Shown: one piece after another, positions 1 through 10,619 of the stretch
How positions within the stretch are numbered: the stretch's first letter is position 1
Layout of the letters: each line of letters opens with the position of its first letter
Origin: Bolinopsis microptera
Taxonomy: Eukaryota; Ctenophora; Tentaculata; Lobata; Bolinopsidae
Assembly: GCF_026151205.1 (NCBI RefSeq)
Contig: NC_087079.1
Span: forward strand, 6,048,169-6,112,168
Reading direction: 5' to 3'
DNA: 64,000 nt
Notes under the pieces: generated by a model
Database searches by the model: none
What the model was told of the DNA's origin: nothing
The model's input: only the letters and a program-made list of their open reading frames with translations
Program-made: the position numbers and the translations under genes

Positions 1-111
1 TTTCTCATTTCCCGATACTTTGAGAGCTCTGGGTATAAAACCAAAGACTATAGTAAGTATCAGCAGTATCGCTAGGGATATTATCTTGGCTTCCCATGAT
101 TCCATAGCCAT
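1..111 (-). CDS. ZIP-family (SLC39A-like) metal transporter, N-terminal fragment
   Basis: An open frame reads off the window edge from an ATG at 111 with a strong start context (ACCATGG) and an in-frame TAA six codons upstream. The 37 visible residues begin MAMESWEAKIISLAILLILT and continue into a hydrophobic stretch ending in a Gly-Phe-Ile-Pro. This resembles the first transmembrane segment of SLC39A1-3-type zinc importers (Lys, then Leu/Ile-rich helix, then G-x-x-P). ZIP proteins move Zn2+ or Fe2+ into the cytosol. Only the first helix is visible and the rest lies outside the window, so the family call is tentative. Any plasma-membrane transporter with a similar first helix is an alternative. 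The ADAT1 gene ends about 380 bp away on the same strand. Confidence 0.4.
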   Translation of the reverse strand, partial: MAMESWEAKIISLAILLILTIVFGFIPRALKVSGNEK

Positions 112-488
112 GGTCCTAAGAGAGTATTAGACATGAAGGGATCAGCTTTCACTAAGAAGCCTTGTCATGATTCCCTTAACCAAAAGGATGTTGAAAGAGA
201 TTACGCCCTAGTTTTATGAGGAAGGTCAATGTAACTCAATCTGAATAAACAAAAGCTTCTCATTTTGAGACGATCAGGAAACTTTAGTATGCGATAATGA
301 AAGCAATAAAAACCGTGTAATGTCATATCAACATATTCAACAAGTGCAACTGTTAATATTCCCTTACAAAGATTATAAATAAATTATAAAACTTAAATAA
401 CTTATAAAAATCTACCAATTGCAATGATGCCACTAAATTGAACCTTCAATTATGCAACTTCGATAAACTAAAAAGAGTTTAAAAACGC
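112..488. other. intergenic, ADAT1 3' flank
   Basis: AT-rich spacer between the ZIP-like gene and the ADAT1 stop codon (both minus strand). On the minus strand it should hold the ADAT1 3' UTR. No gene, RNA or repeat seen. Confidence 0.5.
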
Positions 489-1841
489 TCATTTTCCATT
501 CTCCTTCTCAATATTTTGAGAAGTTCTGTGAATTTTACCGCTCACTTTTCGATCCCAACCGACAAAATATTTGCAAAATTCTGCTTTACTATTCTTATAC
601 GAGGACTCACACTTGAAAAATAGATACTGCCTACTAAATTCATCTTTCTCCAAAAGTGGCTTGGAATCTTGGACTGAAACATTTCCCCCAGATTCTAACA
701 AAGAAGAAAGTACAGTGGCCTGCTTCAGCATCGCTGCTCTGCAAACGGGCAGCATTATTTTTACTTGGGATGAGGATTTTGTAGCGCCCTGAAGCTTACC
801 TTTGACACCCGCCCATTGCAGATCTTGTTCACCGTGTTTCATCCACAAGAGGGAAGAACTTGCAGCTATGACGTCACCACTTGCAGCTATGACGTCACCA
901 ATTGCAGCTATGACGTCACCACTTGCAGCTATGACGTCACCACTATTACACTTACAATTGTTAGCACTGTTAACAAACGCATCCTCTACTTTTAGTATTT
1001 GTGGGGGTGGTAACAAGTTGTCTGGGAGACGGTTTAACAGGGCTCGTTTTACACTGCTCATAGAAAAATCCCCTCCAATACAGAAGGAAGAGAACCGGAT
1101 AGGAGCAGGTAAAAACTTTGACAATAGGCCCCCTTGCAGTCCCAGAAACTGCCTTTTCATCAGTTTATCAGAGCAACTCAGTGAAAGGCAGACTGGTCCT
1201 CGACCTGGTTTTGTCCTGAGAACTGAAGTTTTCCGCCAGGATCTGGCTTTGAGAGTGTCTGTGTGGAAGTTGTCCGAAAGCAAGCATTTGGCTCCGGTTC
1301 TGGACATTTGGTCTAGTTGGTCTAGTTTAGGGTGTTTAGAATATGAGGAGTTACATTCTGCGGACGGTCGTTTTCTGGTAGAAACACAGTCATCAATATT
1401 ATCAGTTACAGATTTGGATTCTTTCTTGTCAGTCTGCTTAGGATCTGATTCAGAGATAGTTGCGTCACCACACATTACACAGGAAGAATAGAAGTGAAGA
1501 GTGACCCCCTCCTTAACTACAAACCTCCCATCAACACCCTTCTGTAAACACAAACCACCACCACTTTTCAGACAAGTTGTAATATCCTCCACTAAAAATA
1601 ACCTGAATAATCTCAAAGACAGCACCTCCGCATGACTATCCGATACAATGTGCGGAGTTTTCTGTTCTTCGCCCACACATTTGGTACCTGTTGCCATGGT
1701 GAGGACAGTGAGGTTGCCAGAAAGTTCCATGACAACGGCTGATAAAACCGTCCATTGGTTAGCTGCTGGTTTTCCTTTTTTAGGAAGCGTGTTGTAATGT
1801 TTGTTACACAGATCATTGATCTTGCTACCGAGACTGTCCAT
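489..1841 (-). CDS. ADAT1: tRNA-specific adenosine deaminase 1 (ADAT1), intronless
   Basis: Encodes about 450 aa of an ADAR/ADAT-type adenosine deaminase. ADAT1 in animals converts A37, next to the anticodon of tRNA-Ala, to inosine (family knowledge). The start at 1841 gives MDSLGSKINDLCNKHYN, which aligns with the N-terminus of vertebrate ADAT1 and its LPKKGKP motif. An in-frame ATG 13 codons upstream (1880) is less likely. Zinc and catalytic residues are present: D-S-H-A-E-V, then C-G-D-A, then S-L-S-C-S-D-K, plus the conserved RTKPGRG. The usual Pro before the first zinc Cys (PCGD) is Met here (MCGD). A four-fold GDVIAA-S/I repeat, encoded by a 21-bp tandem repeat, sits in the variable region after the core. 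The C-terminus keeps the long helix found in ADAT1. No intron is needed, so either the locus is naturally intronless or it derives from a retrocopy that has stayed open. Confidence 0.88.
   Translation of the reverse strand: MDSLGSKINDLCNKHYNTLPKKGKPAANQWTVLSAVVMELSGNLTVLTMATGTKCVGEEQKTPHIVSDSHAEVLSLRLFRLFLVEDITTCLKSGGGLCLQKGVDGRFVVKEGVTLHFYSSCVMCGDATISESDPKQTDKKESKSVTDNIDDCVSTRKRPSAECNSSYSKHPKLDQLDQMSRTGAKCLLSDNFHTDTLKARSWRKTSVLRTKPGRGPVCLSLSCSDKLMKRQFLGLQGGLLSKFLPAPIRFSSFCIGGDFSMSSVKRALLNRLPDNLLPPPQILKVEDAFVNSANNCKCNSGDVIAASGDVIAAIGDVIAASGDVIAASSSLLWMKHGEQDLQWAGVKGKLQGATKSSSQVKIMLPVCRAAMLKQATVLSSLLESGGNVSVQDSKPLLEKDEFSRQYLFFKCESSYKNSKAEFCKYFVGWDRKVSGKIHRTSQNIEKENGK
860..943. repeat. 4 x 21-bp coding tandem repeat, each with a TGACGTCA site
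   Basis: Four consecutive near-identical 21-bp units inside ADAT1. Each carries a perfect palindromic cAMP-response-element octamer TGACGTCA (869, 890, 911, 932). Because 21 is a multiple of 3 the frame is kept, and the units add GDVIAAS-type heptapeptides. Confidence 0.95.
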
Positions 1842-2080
1842 CGCCCTTCTGGAGTTAGTTATAAAATGAGCTGGGATCATGTGATGGGTTTTCCATCATA
1901 AACAAAAAATAGTATATAAAACCAAATATATTGCTCATTAATCACTTACTTTTCTATTGTCTAGGGAAAAATCAGAGTAAAAGGAGAAATTCTTCTAGAG
2001 ATTTAATAAATAAGTTACATCCTAAATTTAAAATGTTTATAATATTTAACATTGACCACATGACTTGGTTATACTAAATA

Positions 2081-2855
2081 TCATAATTTGTCTTCAACTT
2101 CTGTCACAACTTCAGCTGACTCGATACATTCTTCTGATGATCTATTTGACACATCACAGCTGACTGAGGAAGCATCAGAGTTCACTTTATCTACAAGGGT
2201 CTTCTTATCTAGAGAGATCTTCTCATCTAGAAGTTTCTTTTCCTCTAGAAGGTTCTTCTCATCTACAAGATTCTGTTTATGTTGCATCACGTGACCACTA
2301 CTTCTAGCTACAGCTAGAGACTCCTCTTCATTATCATGTCTCTCCACGAAGTCAGCCCACAGCGGATCTATACTCCTCCACCTCTCTTTGTAAAGATCAT
2401 AAAACGGGTAAATATCTTGTTTCTGACCCTGCGTGAACAAAAGCCCAGCTAGTAACCCTGGCAACATCCCCAGACCCGCTGCCACGACCTTCTGTCTGAT
2501 ACCTCTGAACTCGGAACTAGTAGTCATCAGTGTCACCAACATGGCACCAAACCCGGCTGAAACAACATAATGGGAAACACGGTCCCTATCATCCCGGTAA
2601 ACCCCCGCCAGAGCCGGAACCCCCAACAAAAACGCCACGAAAGTAAAAGTTCGGATCATGACAGGGATACCGTACCCCATAGCTCCCATCCACCTGAAGT
2701 TAGACCTGACCCGCCACATGGACAGCCTGCTCTCGTAAATAGTGAGCTCGTTAACCTTGGTGAACTGGTCAGTAGCGGCTCTGTAACCTTGGTACGCTGC
2801 CAGCGCCCCCACGGGGAGACACAGCATGTAGCTAGTAACCCTCCAACACTCGTAC
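2081..2855 (-). CDS. TIMMDC1: TIMMDC1-like complex I assembly factor, C-terminal exon
   Basis: The reading frame has several membrane segments and the sequence order of TIMMDC1 (C3orf1), a mitochondrial inner-membrane protein needed for assembly of the respiratory complex I membrane arm. It shows an Ala/Gly-rich first helix followed by a Y-Q-G-Y-R stretch, then a conserved Y-E-S-R-L-S-M-W block, then VYRDDRDRVSHYVVSAGFGA (compare VYRNKDALSHFVIAG in human). A Gly-rich last helix follows (GIRQKVVAAGLGMLPGLLAG). The C-terminal tail (about residues 180-248) is charged, with repeated Glu/Asp-Lys-Lys blocks such as EEKKLLDEK. The first ATG in frame is at 2827, but the frame runs open to a consensus acceptor at 2856-2858 (CAG|GTACGAG). 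So 2855 is probably the start of a second exon, and the exon carrying the N-terminus lies further upstream and was not located. Confidence 0.68.
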
Positions 2856-2876
2856 CTGTCATTTTAGGTGTAGTTA

Positions 2877-2990
2877 TGTGACGTGATGTCTACATGAGGA
2901 ATGGCACGTGACGTGATGCCTATATAAGGAATGGCATGGCACGTGACGTGATGCACATAAATAAATATACGTGTAGCACGTGAGATGATG
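2877..2990. promoter_or_regulatory. repeated CACGTG/TGACGTGATG block upstream of TIMMDC1
   Basis: Imperfect 35-bp units carry ACGTGACGTGATG followed by TATATAAGGAATGG-like sequence. CACGTG E-boxes lie at 2905, 2940 and 2977. The CACGTGAC core is the type bound by bHLH-ZIP factors (USF/MITF/TFEB) in animals. The position just upstream of the visible TIMMDC1 exon suggests a promoter or a first-intron enhancer. Confidence 0.4.
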
Positions 2991-3486
2991 ACCTTAAAAG
3001 AAGAATCTTGTGATATTAAGTATTAACTGGTTGTTTCCTGAGTCAGTGAGAAGTAGAATATTAGGCATTTGAAAATGGAATTGAGGATTATTCAAGGGAG
3101 ACACCCCCGTATTAAACATCATGTCAAACTATGTGTTATATATAATAGTACTAATATAATACTAATAATACTAATAGTATTAATAACAGTACCTGTCTAT
3201 TTGGTATTTGGAGCGAGGTTCGTGGGTTGGGTCCCGGTATTCATTATCTTCGAACAGTCGCCGTAAGTTACGGAGTCCGGCACTTTGGTGATACCACGTG
3301 TGAAGTGAGCTTCGTAGTTCTGTGTAATAACCCATCTCTGTGGCACTGTGCTGTCAGAGGAGTTTGTTGTGTGTTCACATTCTGTAATATGGTGAGATTT
3401 TATAGTTAATTAATCATAAGACCACATTGGCAATTGTGTGTGTAATTCAAAATATCGTAACTTATGAAAACACGATATATCATATC
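2991..3486. other. intergenic, no gene recognised
   Basis: Only short chance frames. No domain, RNA gene or clear repeat was recognised. Confidence 0.4.
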
Positions 3487-3625
3487 CAGTCTATTGAGAG
3501 CATACAACGCCTGTTCACAAGACGGATTCTAGGGCTCAAAGACACCGACTATTGGAATAAACTGAAGGAACTGTAACATTCCTGCAAAGACGCCGAGAAC
3601 TCTACACTACCATAAAAGGAAAATA
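3487..3625 (+). mobile_element. degenerate LINE reverse-transcriptase C-terminal remnant
   Basis: Translation gives SIESIQRLFTRRILGLKDTD-Y-W-N-K-L-K-E-L and, after a frame change, LQRRRELYTTIKGK. This is the pattern that follows the RT domain of CR1/Jockey-type LINEs (Q-R-x-F-T-R, G-L-x-x-x-x-Y, L, R-R-x-x-x-x-Y). A stop and a frameshift show it is dead. No larger element can be traced around it. Confidence 0.6.
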
Positions 3626-5556
3626 AAAACAAACGAACAATAGGTTCAATAGGTAGGTTCAGAACTAGAGCTACCCTACAGGAAGAGGGAAACGTTACAT
3701 AACAAAGAAGGAAACGTTACATAACAACATTAACAGCAGGATGAATGTTTTGAATTACTGCCACAGAAATAATATTAGTGGGAATGTAAGAACACTAACT
3801 CCGCTATCAAATGAGAAAGGAGTGTGAACCTTTCACTAGCCAATAGGATCGCAGCATTATCAATTATACAAGATTGAATATTCTGCAAAGTCCTGCTTAT
3901 TAGATTACCTCAGCGTAATGTAACCACGGGGCGCAAAGGTCACCACTTACATGTGTTCATTCCAAAAGAATTGTAATAAAACCCCTGAGTGAATGTGCGC
4001 AAAAAGTCCCGTGAACGTTATTGCAGCTAAAATTAGATCAGTGTGACATGTTAGTCTTACTGTTGAATGAGGAGAGAGTATGGAGCGCTAATATAATAGC
4101 CAATCAGATCGCTGCACTCTGCAGAACTGCAGACACCAACGTCTCAGAACTCATTGAATTACCATAAGGACGCAAAGATAATCAGATTACCACAGGAACG
4201 CAAAGGTCACCGCTTAACAAGAGGATATACTGCTAACACCCGCATTATTTAGAATATTCAGAAGTATAATTATCATTGTACCGAGTTACTTCATACTGTG
4301 GACGGTCTAGTATTACAATAAACATCCTACACAAAAGGAGTAGACCTGTACGATGTTGTGAAAGTAAAAATACAGTTGCGCAATGGAGACCGTGTAGATA
4401 AGATGAAAATGATGAGCTGATGTAAGAAACAATATTTCCGATCACCCGATCACGTGACAGTTTCACTGTAGTAGTTGGGAGGTGGTGTATTGTTAGCCAG
4501 CATCTTGTGAAAACTGGTTACATGTTATAGCCAGTTTGGTAAGTTTTAAATTATATGGCAATGACATCCTTTGATTGAAATATTTCACAACACATTATAC
4601 TGTTAAAATGACTTTTTTCTTTTCATAACCAGGTAGATTCTGTTTGACATGGAAACAGACAACAATACGCCATATGTTATCAAAGATGATGCGGAGAGAT
4701 TCAATTCTGGAACTTAATTGTTCTTCTTGCGTCGCTTATTATAGGGAACAGAGTCATTCTTATAGCGAATTTCAAATAACAAGCCATCAAACTCCATTAA
4801 GTGATACTAACAGTGATAATAATAACAGATTTAAATAATAACAGTGATGCAGCACATGGCTGATTTTGACTTGATGTAAGCTGTATTAACACATTCCAGG
4901 AACTCTAGCAACAATCGCAGATGTTTGAATGATGGGGTGCTACTGTGTCATGTTCAGTATAATATCAGCTGGGTCTGTGAGCCAGTGACTGTGGTCCTGA
5001 CATCTGCTATGAGCACTCTAAAGCTGACAATGGCTAAATATCCTCTAAGAACTGGTGCCTGGTTCAAACGTTTACGACAAAAAATAGGTTCTTTTTGGTG
5101 GCTTGTGGTGCTTAGATGCTACACTCCATTACTAGTTATAGATATTATGTGTATTGTTTTTTGAGCATGTATACGGTAAATCTGGAAAGAGGAAGATCTA
5201 TTGAAACTAAGAAAAAATAAAAACTTGATTGCCAAAAACTGCAAAGATTGTTCTGGTGCAGGCACGTACTACATTTCTATTCGAACGGGCTGAAAATTCA
5301 TTAAAATGAATACAGCGCAACATATGTTTAATAGCCTGGAGGCCATCCTATCCAAATAATAACATTTCCGAGGAAGTGTTAGTTCTAGCCTGGAGGTCCT
5401 TATGTTATTAGGTATTAGGCAAGGTAAGTGGCGTGTGGCAACCACTTTACCACAAATCGTATTAGGTACATGCTATTCCTTTCTTAAAATTCAATTTTTA
5501 GTAAAACAGGACCTATCAAATTAAATCGAAAGAAAAGTAATCGCATCGAGCTTGTT
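3626..5556. other. intergenic, no gene recognised
   Basis: Contains only ORFs under 80 codons without recognisable domains. The phrase GGAACGCAAAGGTCACC recurs in variant form near 3930 and 4195, which suggests old low-copy repeat sequence. Confidence 0.4.
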
Positions 5557-5564
5557 GTTCTAAG

Positions 5565-5975
5565 CGGGGGGGGGGGGGGAGGGGGGGGGGGGGGGGCGTG
5601 GGGGGATCAGGTACTAAGTTCTGTACGTGACGTTGACAATTGACTAAGTGTAATTTTGGAATTTTGTCAAAAGACCCACCCACCCCCTTCGCGGCTTTTG
5701 TGGTACTTTTGTCTTGGTATATAAAATAATACCCACCTATAAATTGCTTTAAACAGCTCATTAAACATTAGGAAATGGGCAACAAAGTTAGAGAAAAAAA
5801 AACCCATTCCCAAAATTGAAATTTGAGATAAAATGGGTTTTTTGGGGTTGGAGACCCCCCTTAGTACCATGTACTAACTGTATTTCTGGAAAATGTACCA
5901 TGTACTAACTGTGTTTTGTAAGAAAATATGACCCTCCCCCCACCCCCCCCCGCCCCCCCCCCCCCCCCCCCCCCC
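5565..5975. mobile_element. poly-G/poly-C ended element with 8-bp target duplication
   Basis: A 411-bp segment begins with a G-run of more than 25 bases (broken by one A) and ends with a C-run of similar length, so its ends are inverted repeats of each other. It is flanked by the identical octamer GTTCTAAG at 5557-5564 and 5976-5983. An 8-bp target duplication is what hAT-type transposases produce. The interior has no coding capacity but repeats a short GTACTAACTG-like motif near its right end. Non-autonomous. Confidence 0.6.
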
Positions 5976-6165
5976 GTTCTAAGTACAGTATATAATCTAG
6001 ATTAACCCAGAAATATGGAGCTATAAAGATTCACAAGTGTATTAAGTTAAGATCTTGATCCTGGGCATAGCATGTGATAAGAGAGAACGATCGGGGCAAA
6101 TGATGGGATGGTCACCAGATCGAGACGAGGTAAGTGTAAGAGGGGAGCACCATATCTCTTATTAA

Positions 6166-7538
6166 GGCTGGGGGTTCACCCTGATTTTTTTGTGAAACTT
6201 GGTTTCGAGATAGCAGTTGACCAACAAACTAGGACCAGTGACCGAACTTTTGAGAGGGTCCCTGACCCCAACCGCCAAACGGTGCCCGCGGGGCAGCCAC
6301 GCCCATATTTGGTCCAAATCAGGCCCAATTTAGCCAAATACCCTGAACATGCCCAAACCCCAGATTTTAGGTGCTTTACTTGTAGCTAGTGGTCCCCTGA
6401 ACTCGTATATGAAGTTTCATCAAGATTGGACAAAAAATGACTGAGTTATGAGCTAAAAACTATATGCCCATATTTGGGCATACGCACTAAATTTGATCAA
6501 TTTTGGCCCATAAATTAGTCAAATATCAATATTTTTGAATGAAACTAACTTTATATGAAAGGTAAGCCTAAACTACACATTCTCTATGATTATCAGCTCA
6601 ATATCTACCTAACTGTAGATTCTGTGCTCAAATATTCGCAAAAAATGTATAAAATCGCCCATATCTCAGTTCGCGATATTTGAAAAAGTGACTTCGCTCA
6701 AAACAATAGAACTCAATAGGGTATCAATATTTTTTCATGAAATTTTCAGAATCAACGTAGAATCGCCTCATGACCTTAAGTTTTGTATTAAAATTTTGAG
6801 TTAGGCCTTTAAAAAAATTTGGCGGTCAAATTCTGAAAAATGCCCGGCAAATTTCAGAATTTGGCCGCCAAATTTTTTTAAAGGCCTAACTCAAAATTTT
6901 AATACAAAACTTAAGGTCATGAGGCGATTCTACGTTGATTCTGAAAATTTCAGGAAAAAATATTGATACCCTATTGAGTTCTATTGTTTTGAGCGAAGTC
7001 ACTTTTGCAAATATCGCGAACTGAGATATAGGCGATTTTGTTCATTTTTTGTGATTATTTGAACACAGAATCCACAGTTAGGTAGATATTGAGCTGATAA
7101 TCATAGAGAATGTGTAGTTTATGCTTACCTTTCATATAAAGTTAGTTTCATTAAAAAATATTGATATTTGACTAATTTATGGGCCAAAATCGATCAAATT
7201 TAGTGCGTATGCCCAAATATGGGCATATAGTTTTTAGCTCATAACTCAGTCATTTTTTGTCCAATCTTGATGAAACTTCATATACGAGTTCAAGGGACCA
7301 CTAGCTACAAGTAAAGCACCTAAAATCTGGGTTTTGGGCATGTTCGGGGTATTTGGCTAGATTGGGCCTAATTTGGACCAAATATGGGCGTGGCTGCCCC
7401 GCGGGCACCGTTTGGCGGTTGGGGTCCGGGTCCCCCTCAAAAGTTCGGTCACCGGTCCTAGTTTGTTGGTCAACTGCTATCTCGAAACCAAGTTTCACAA
7501 AAAAATCAGGGTGAACCCCCCCCCCCCCCCCCCCCCCC
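6166..7538. mobile_element. 1.37-kb foldback (long palindrome) element flanked by TTAA
   Basis: The left arm from about 6166 and the right arm ending at 7538 are reverse complements over nearly their whole length, with the centre near 6845. The arms diverge only slightly. Both ends abut TTAA (6162-6165 and 7539-7542), and the right terminus is a C-run of about 24. No transposase is encoded; the small frames in the arms are mirror images of each other and not genes. A second, shorter family member lies at 48613-49461, also between TTAA. TTAA target choice is typical of piggyBac-type transposases, which would have to act in trans. Confidence 0.85.
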
Positions 7539-7542
7539 TTAA

Positions 7543-8380
7543 AACGGGTAATAAAACAGAACTGGTAATTGGTAGAAAGAATAAGACATTCATTGTTAAA
7601 ATAAACTTCAAACAAGAGCGAATTTTAACACGTACAAAGAAACCTGAAACCACAATATCTCCACATCTCATGTCGAAAATAACGGTTCCCTGTTAGCCAA
7701 CACGTCGAATAGCTTTACATCACTTCTGAGATAACAGTAAAACATGTATGGTTTGATCGTATCTGGTATGATACCAGCGATATCATGAAATGCAACATGA
7801 TACGCCGAAATGAAACTTAGATTCTTTAACATGACGGACAGTTTGGCAAGATACTGTTGGAAAGAAGTAAGATGAGACAAATCACTGGCTATTTTGTTTC
7901 CACAGGAAGTTCAACTAATCTGATTAGAAATCAGAGAAATATACAGATCACGTGTAAACAAGAACTAGTCTGATTAAATCAGCTACTCTTTCTGACAAGA
8001 CATCACGAACCGATAGACCGTAAATGGGTATATGCTGTCTTCGTGCACTAGAATAGTTCGACACGCATGGCTAATTCTGTTTTGTGCTGTTGTTATTTTT
8101 AAGCTGTTGACTTTTCACTGTTATTTATATTCATGTTGAAAGGCAAAAATGCTTCAAACTCATGATAATTCTTTAAATTGAACCTGAAGGAAAATAAAAA
8201 TGCTTCAAACTCATGATAATTCTTTAAATTTAACTTCAAGTGTGTAATTGACCATTTGCATTTGATTTGGATTATCTTGATTCTTGACGAACGAGAAATC
8301 GAATCAGGTTCGATCAGCTCAGCTCAGCTAGGACGAGCAAAGTGTGCGCGCGTCGCGTGCTCAGAAAAACAATAATTGGC
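7543..8380. other. intergenic; contains a direct duplication
   Basis: A roughly 55-bp stretch containing AAAATGCTTCAAACTCATGA is present twice in tandem near 8145 and 8198. No gene recognised. Confidence 0.5.
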
Positions 8381-8525
8381 TTGAAAGCGCGGACGTAATA
8401 TAAACTTAGAAGCTCGCCGCCGACTAAAAGTCACAAATTTTTGGAGCTCATATAAATCCCCACGAGCCGGTGACCCGTGACAGTGTATATAAATACCTTT
8501 AATCAGACTAAATCTCAGGTAAGGG
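8381..8525 (+). promoter_or_regulatory. possible promoter and first exon donor
   Basis: A CpG-richer patch is followed by two TATA-like motifs (CATATAAAT near 8450 and TATATAAATA near 8485), then CTCAG|GTAAGGG, a good 5' splice site near 8517. This could be a short untranslated first exon. No downstream exon was identified, so the call is speculative. Confidence 0.22.
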
Positions 8526-9114
8526 TTAAAATTCTCGAATCACATGACTCATCACTCAATGACGTTGCCACAGATGTGGTGTTCGAAATTAATATGTATT
8601 GGACCATCAAAAAACTTTGTAGCACTACGTGATATACAACTACAATGACCGATATAGTTAATGGTAGAAGGTTGTGGCGTGTGTCCCAGCCTATATTGTC
8701 AAATACCTGTCACTTTCTGGTCAAGGCAAGTCATCCCTAATTTAAAAGATCGCTGGCAAATAAAAGCTTTCTTGATTTATCTCTGAACCATGGAACCATA
8801 GGCATAAAATGACAAATTGCATCGAATGCCTCATTTCGGAGCTTACGTCACATGTCAAAAATTAAATCCATAGAATAATTAAATATCTGTATCATGTTGT
8901 TAGCACACGAAAGCTACTGAACTGTCAAATCTTAAGATAACTCAACTTAATGTGTGATGAGTGATCATGAGGAGACGAAGCTGAAAATAGCAGTCGTTAT
9001 TTGTGAAAGTTAAAGAAAATATCAAGATAACTCCACATGTAAGAAAAGTAGCGGGAATAAAAACTATAAAGTAGCTGATAGTATAAATTTGTAAAAATGC
9101 TAGACAAAAATTCG

Positions 9115-9206
9115 TGCTCCAGGAGAGGCTCGAACTCTCAACCTTCGCATTGCTAAGCCTGTACTGCTTATAAGTACGACGCGCTAACCGATTGTGCCAC
9201 TGGAGC
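9115..9206 (-). tRNA. tRNA-Ile(UAU) with intron
   Basis: On the minus strand the 92-nt sequence starts GCTCCAGTGGCACAATCGG and ends in CCTGGAGCA. The 7-bp acceptor stem pairs. D-arm (GGTTAGCGCG, with A-box) and T-arm (GAGTTCGAGCCTC, B-box) are intact. The anticodon loop is CTTATA-A with anticodon UAU at positions 34-36, and the anticodon stem pairs TCGTA with TGCGA. An 18-19-nt intron sits after position 37, as is standard for animal tRNA-Ile(UAU). The tRNA decodes AUA. Structure and introns match the known family and there are no defects. Confidence 0.95.
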
Positions 9207-10403
9207 TCTGTCCAATAAACGAATACAGTCTCCATATTCTAGTGCAAATTTCCATGATATGCGTTAAGTGGCATAGGCGATTAAGTCATAAGGTCATCAT
9301 TGTTCTCTCTTCGATAAAGCAGGAAAGTTTCTGTTCGTGTATCTTGCAAAATGACATCCCGAAACATGCTTACTCGATAAATATAATATGTGCATTACAC
9401 GTCATGTCACCTGATATACATGGTTACAGACCGCAGTTAGGAACAATATACCCCGTCACTGTAGGCTTGGGGATAGTTAACACATTACTTAATCACTTAC
9501 ACTAGTGTAATTATAACACAATTGTTGTGTGTAAAACTGATTAAGGAGGACAAGGGGGTTAAAAATCGGCTAAAAAGTGGTTACATTAAAATATTCAAGT
9601 GTACACTCAGTTTGTTTCAGGTCTCACAATATATCGGATGTAATAAAGCACATTTCACACACTGACCTTACTTCTACCAGCAAATTTAAAGACGGGTTGC
9701 GCTGATTTAAAGACGGTGAAGCCTTTAAAATGGTCAAAATTAAAGACGCTGAGTGAACCGTCTTTATATTTAAACGAACTGAGTATAGTTTGAGAGCTGG
9801 TAAAATTTTCCAGATTTGGGCTAAGATTAGTGATCACAGGCACGAATTTCTTGTCTAAATAGTAGAACCTCCTTATACCGGGCCTCTCAGGGGAAAAGAA
9901 AGGAGCACATGTTCCCAATAGCATATCTCTAGCCAATCGAATAACCTATCAAGCGTCTCACATAGCGCATTAGGCTGATTAGGGGTCTTATACTCACGTA
10001 TCGTGTTGTGATGGAATACAGCTGGGTGTGTGCTGAAACCACCACATAATGTGAACCCTGATAAATCTAATCTCTGACACGAACTAGCCGAATACTGGCT
10101 AATAAACTAAGAAATAAACAGTCAGTTGCATTATTAAACGCATCACCCTTAAATTTAATAATACAAAATCCACTTCTAAATCCCATATATAGTTTAATGA
10201 AGCCCTCAATCTGTCAAGAATTTAATGGATTAGAACTTTTAATGATTTACGAAGAAAAATTGATTATTACATCTCCAGTATCTACTTTCCAGCCAATGTG
10301 CACTTGATACATGAACAATGAACATACCCAACATAATATGCGGATATTGGATATAACTGTTCATATAATTGAGTGGAATGTAAACTGATAAAAAGAACTC
10401 GCA
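9207..10403. other. intergenic, no gene recognised
   Basis: A 93-codon minus-strand frame (9655-9936) has no recognisable domain. The phrase TTTAAAGACGG recurs with variation at 9685-9770. Nothing else was seen. Confidence 0.4.
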
Positions 10404-10619
10404 GGTCATCTAGCCAGACATGAAGAACTTCTGAGTCATCAACTTCTCTTCTGGGAACCCCTTCAAGGACATCGTCGAAGGGGAAGACCACACCTCACAT
10501 ATATTGACATCCTTCGGAAGGACACGGGGCTTGACGACAGCAAGAAGATTAACAAACTCATGCTGGATAGACAGATTTGGAAAAAAACTATCTCTGTTCG
10601 GACGTTGAAGCCGCCCTAA
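10404..10619 (+). mobile_element. LINE ORF2 C-terminal fragment
   Basis: An open plus-strand frame (72 codons to TAA) carries the C-terminal signature of endonuclease/reverse-transcriptase LINE proteins. It reads G-H-L-A-R-H-E, then W-E-P-L-Q-G-H-R-R-R-G-R-P, then T-Y-I-D-I-L-R-K-D-T-G-L, and finally L-M-L-D-R-Q-I-W. It stops right after this, as expected for the element's end. No RT domain remains upstream, so it is a 5'-truncated copy. Confidence 0.72.

Noticed and set aside
860-943. Regularly spaced 21-bp repeats considered as a CRISPR-like array
   Set aside because: No spacers; units are contiguous, in frame within a gene, in a eukaryote.
802-1491. 229-codon plus-strand ORF
   Set aside because: Exact shadow of the minus-strand ADAT1 gene; no independent domain.
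7301-7615. ORFs of about 100 codons in foldback arms (also 6108-6389)
   Set aside because: The same translation appears in both arms in opposite orientation because the sequence is a palindrome. They run into homopolymers and have no domain.
8381-8525. Spliced-leader RNA gene (short exon then GTAAGG)
   Set aside because: No Sm-binding site or supporting stem-loops recognised and only one copy seen. Kept only as a weak promoter/exon call.
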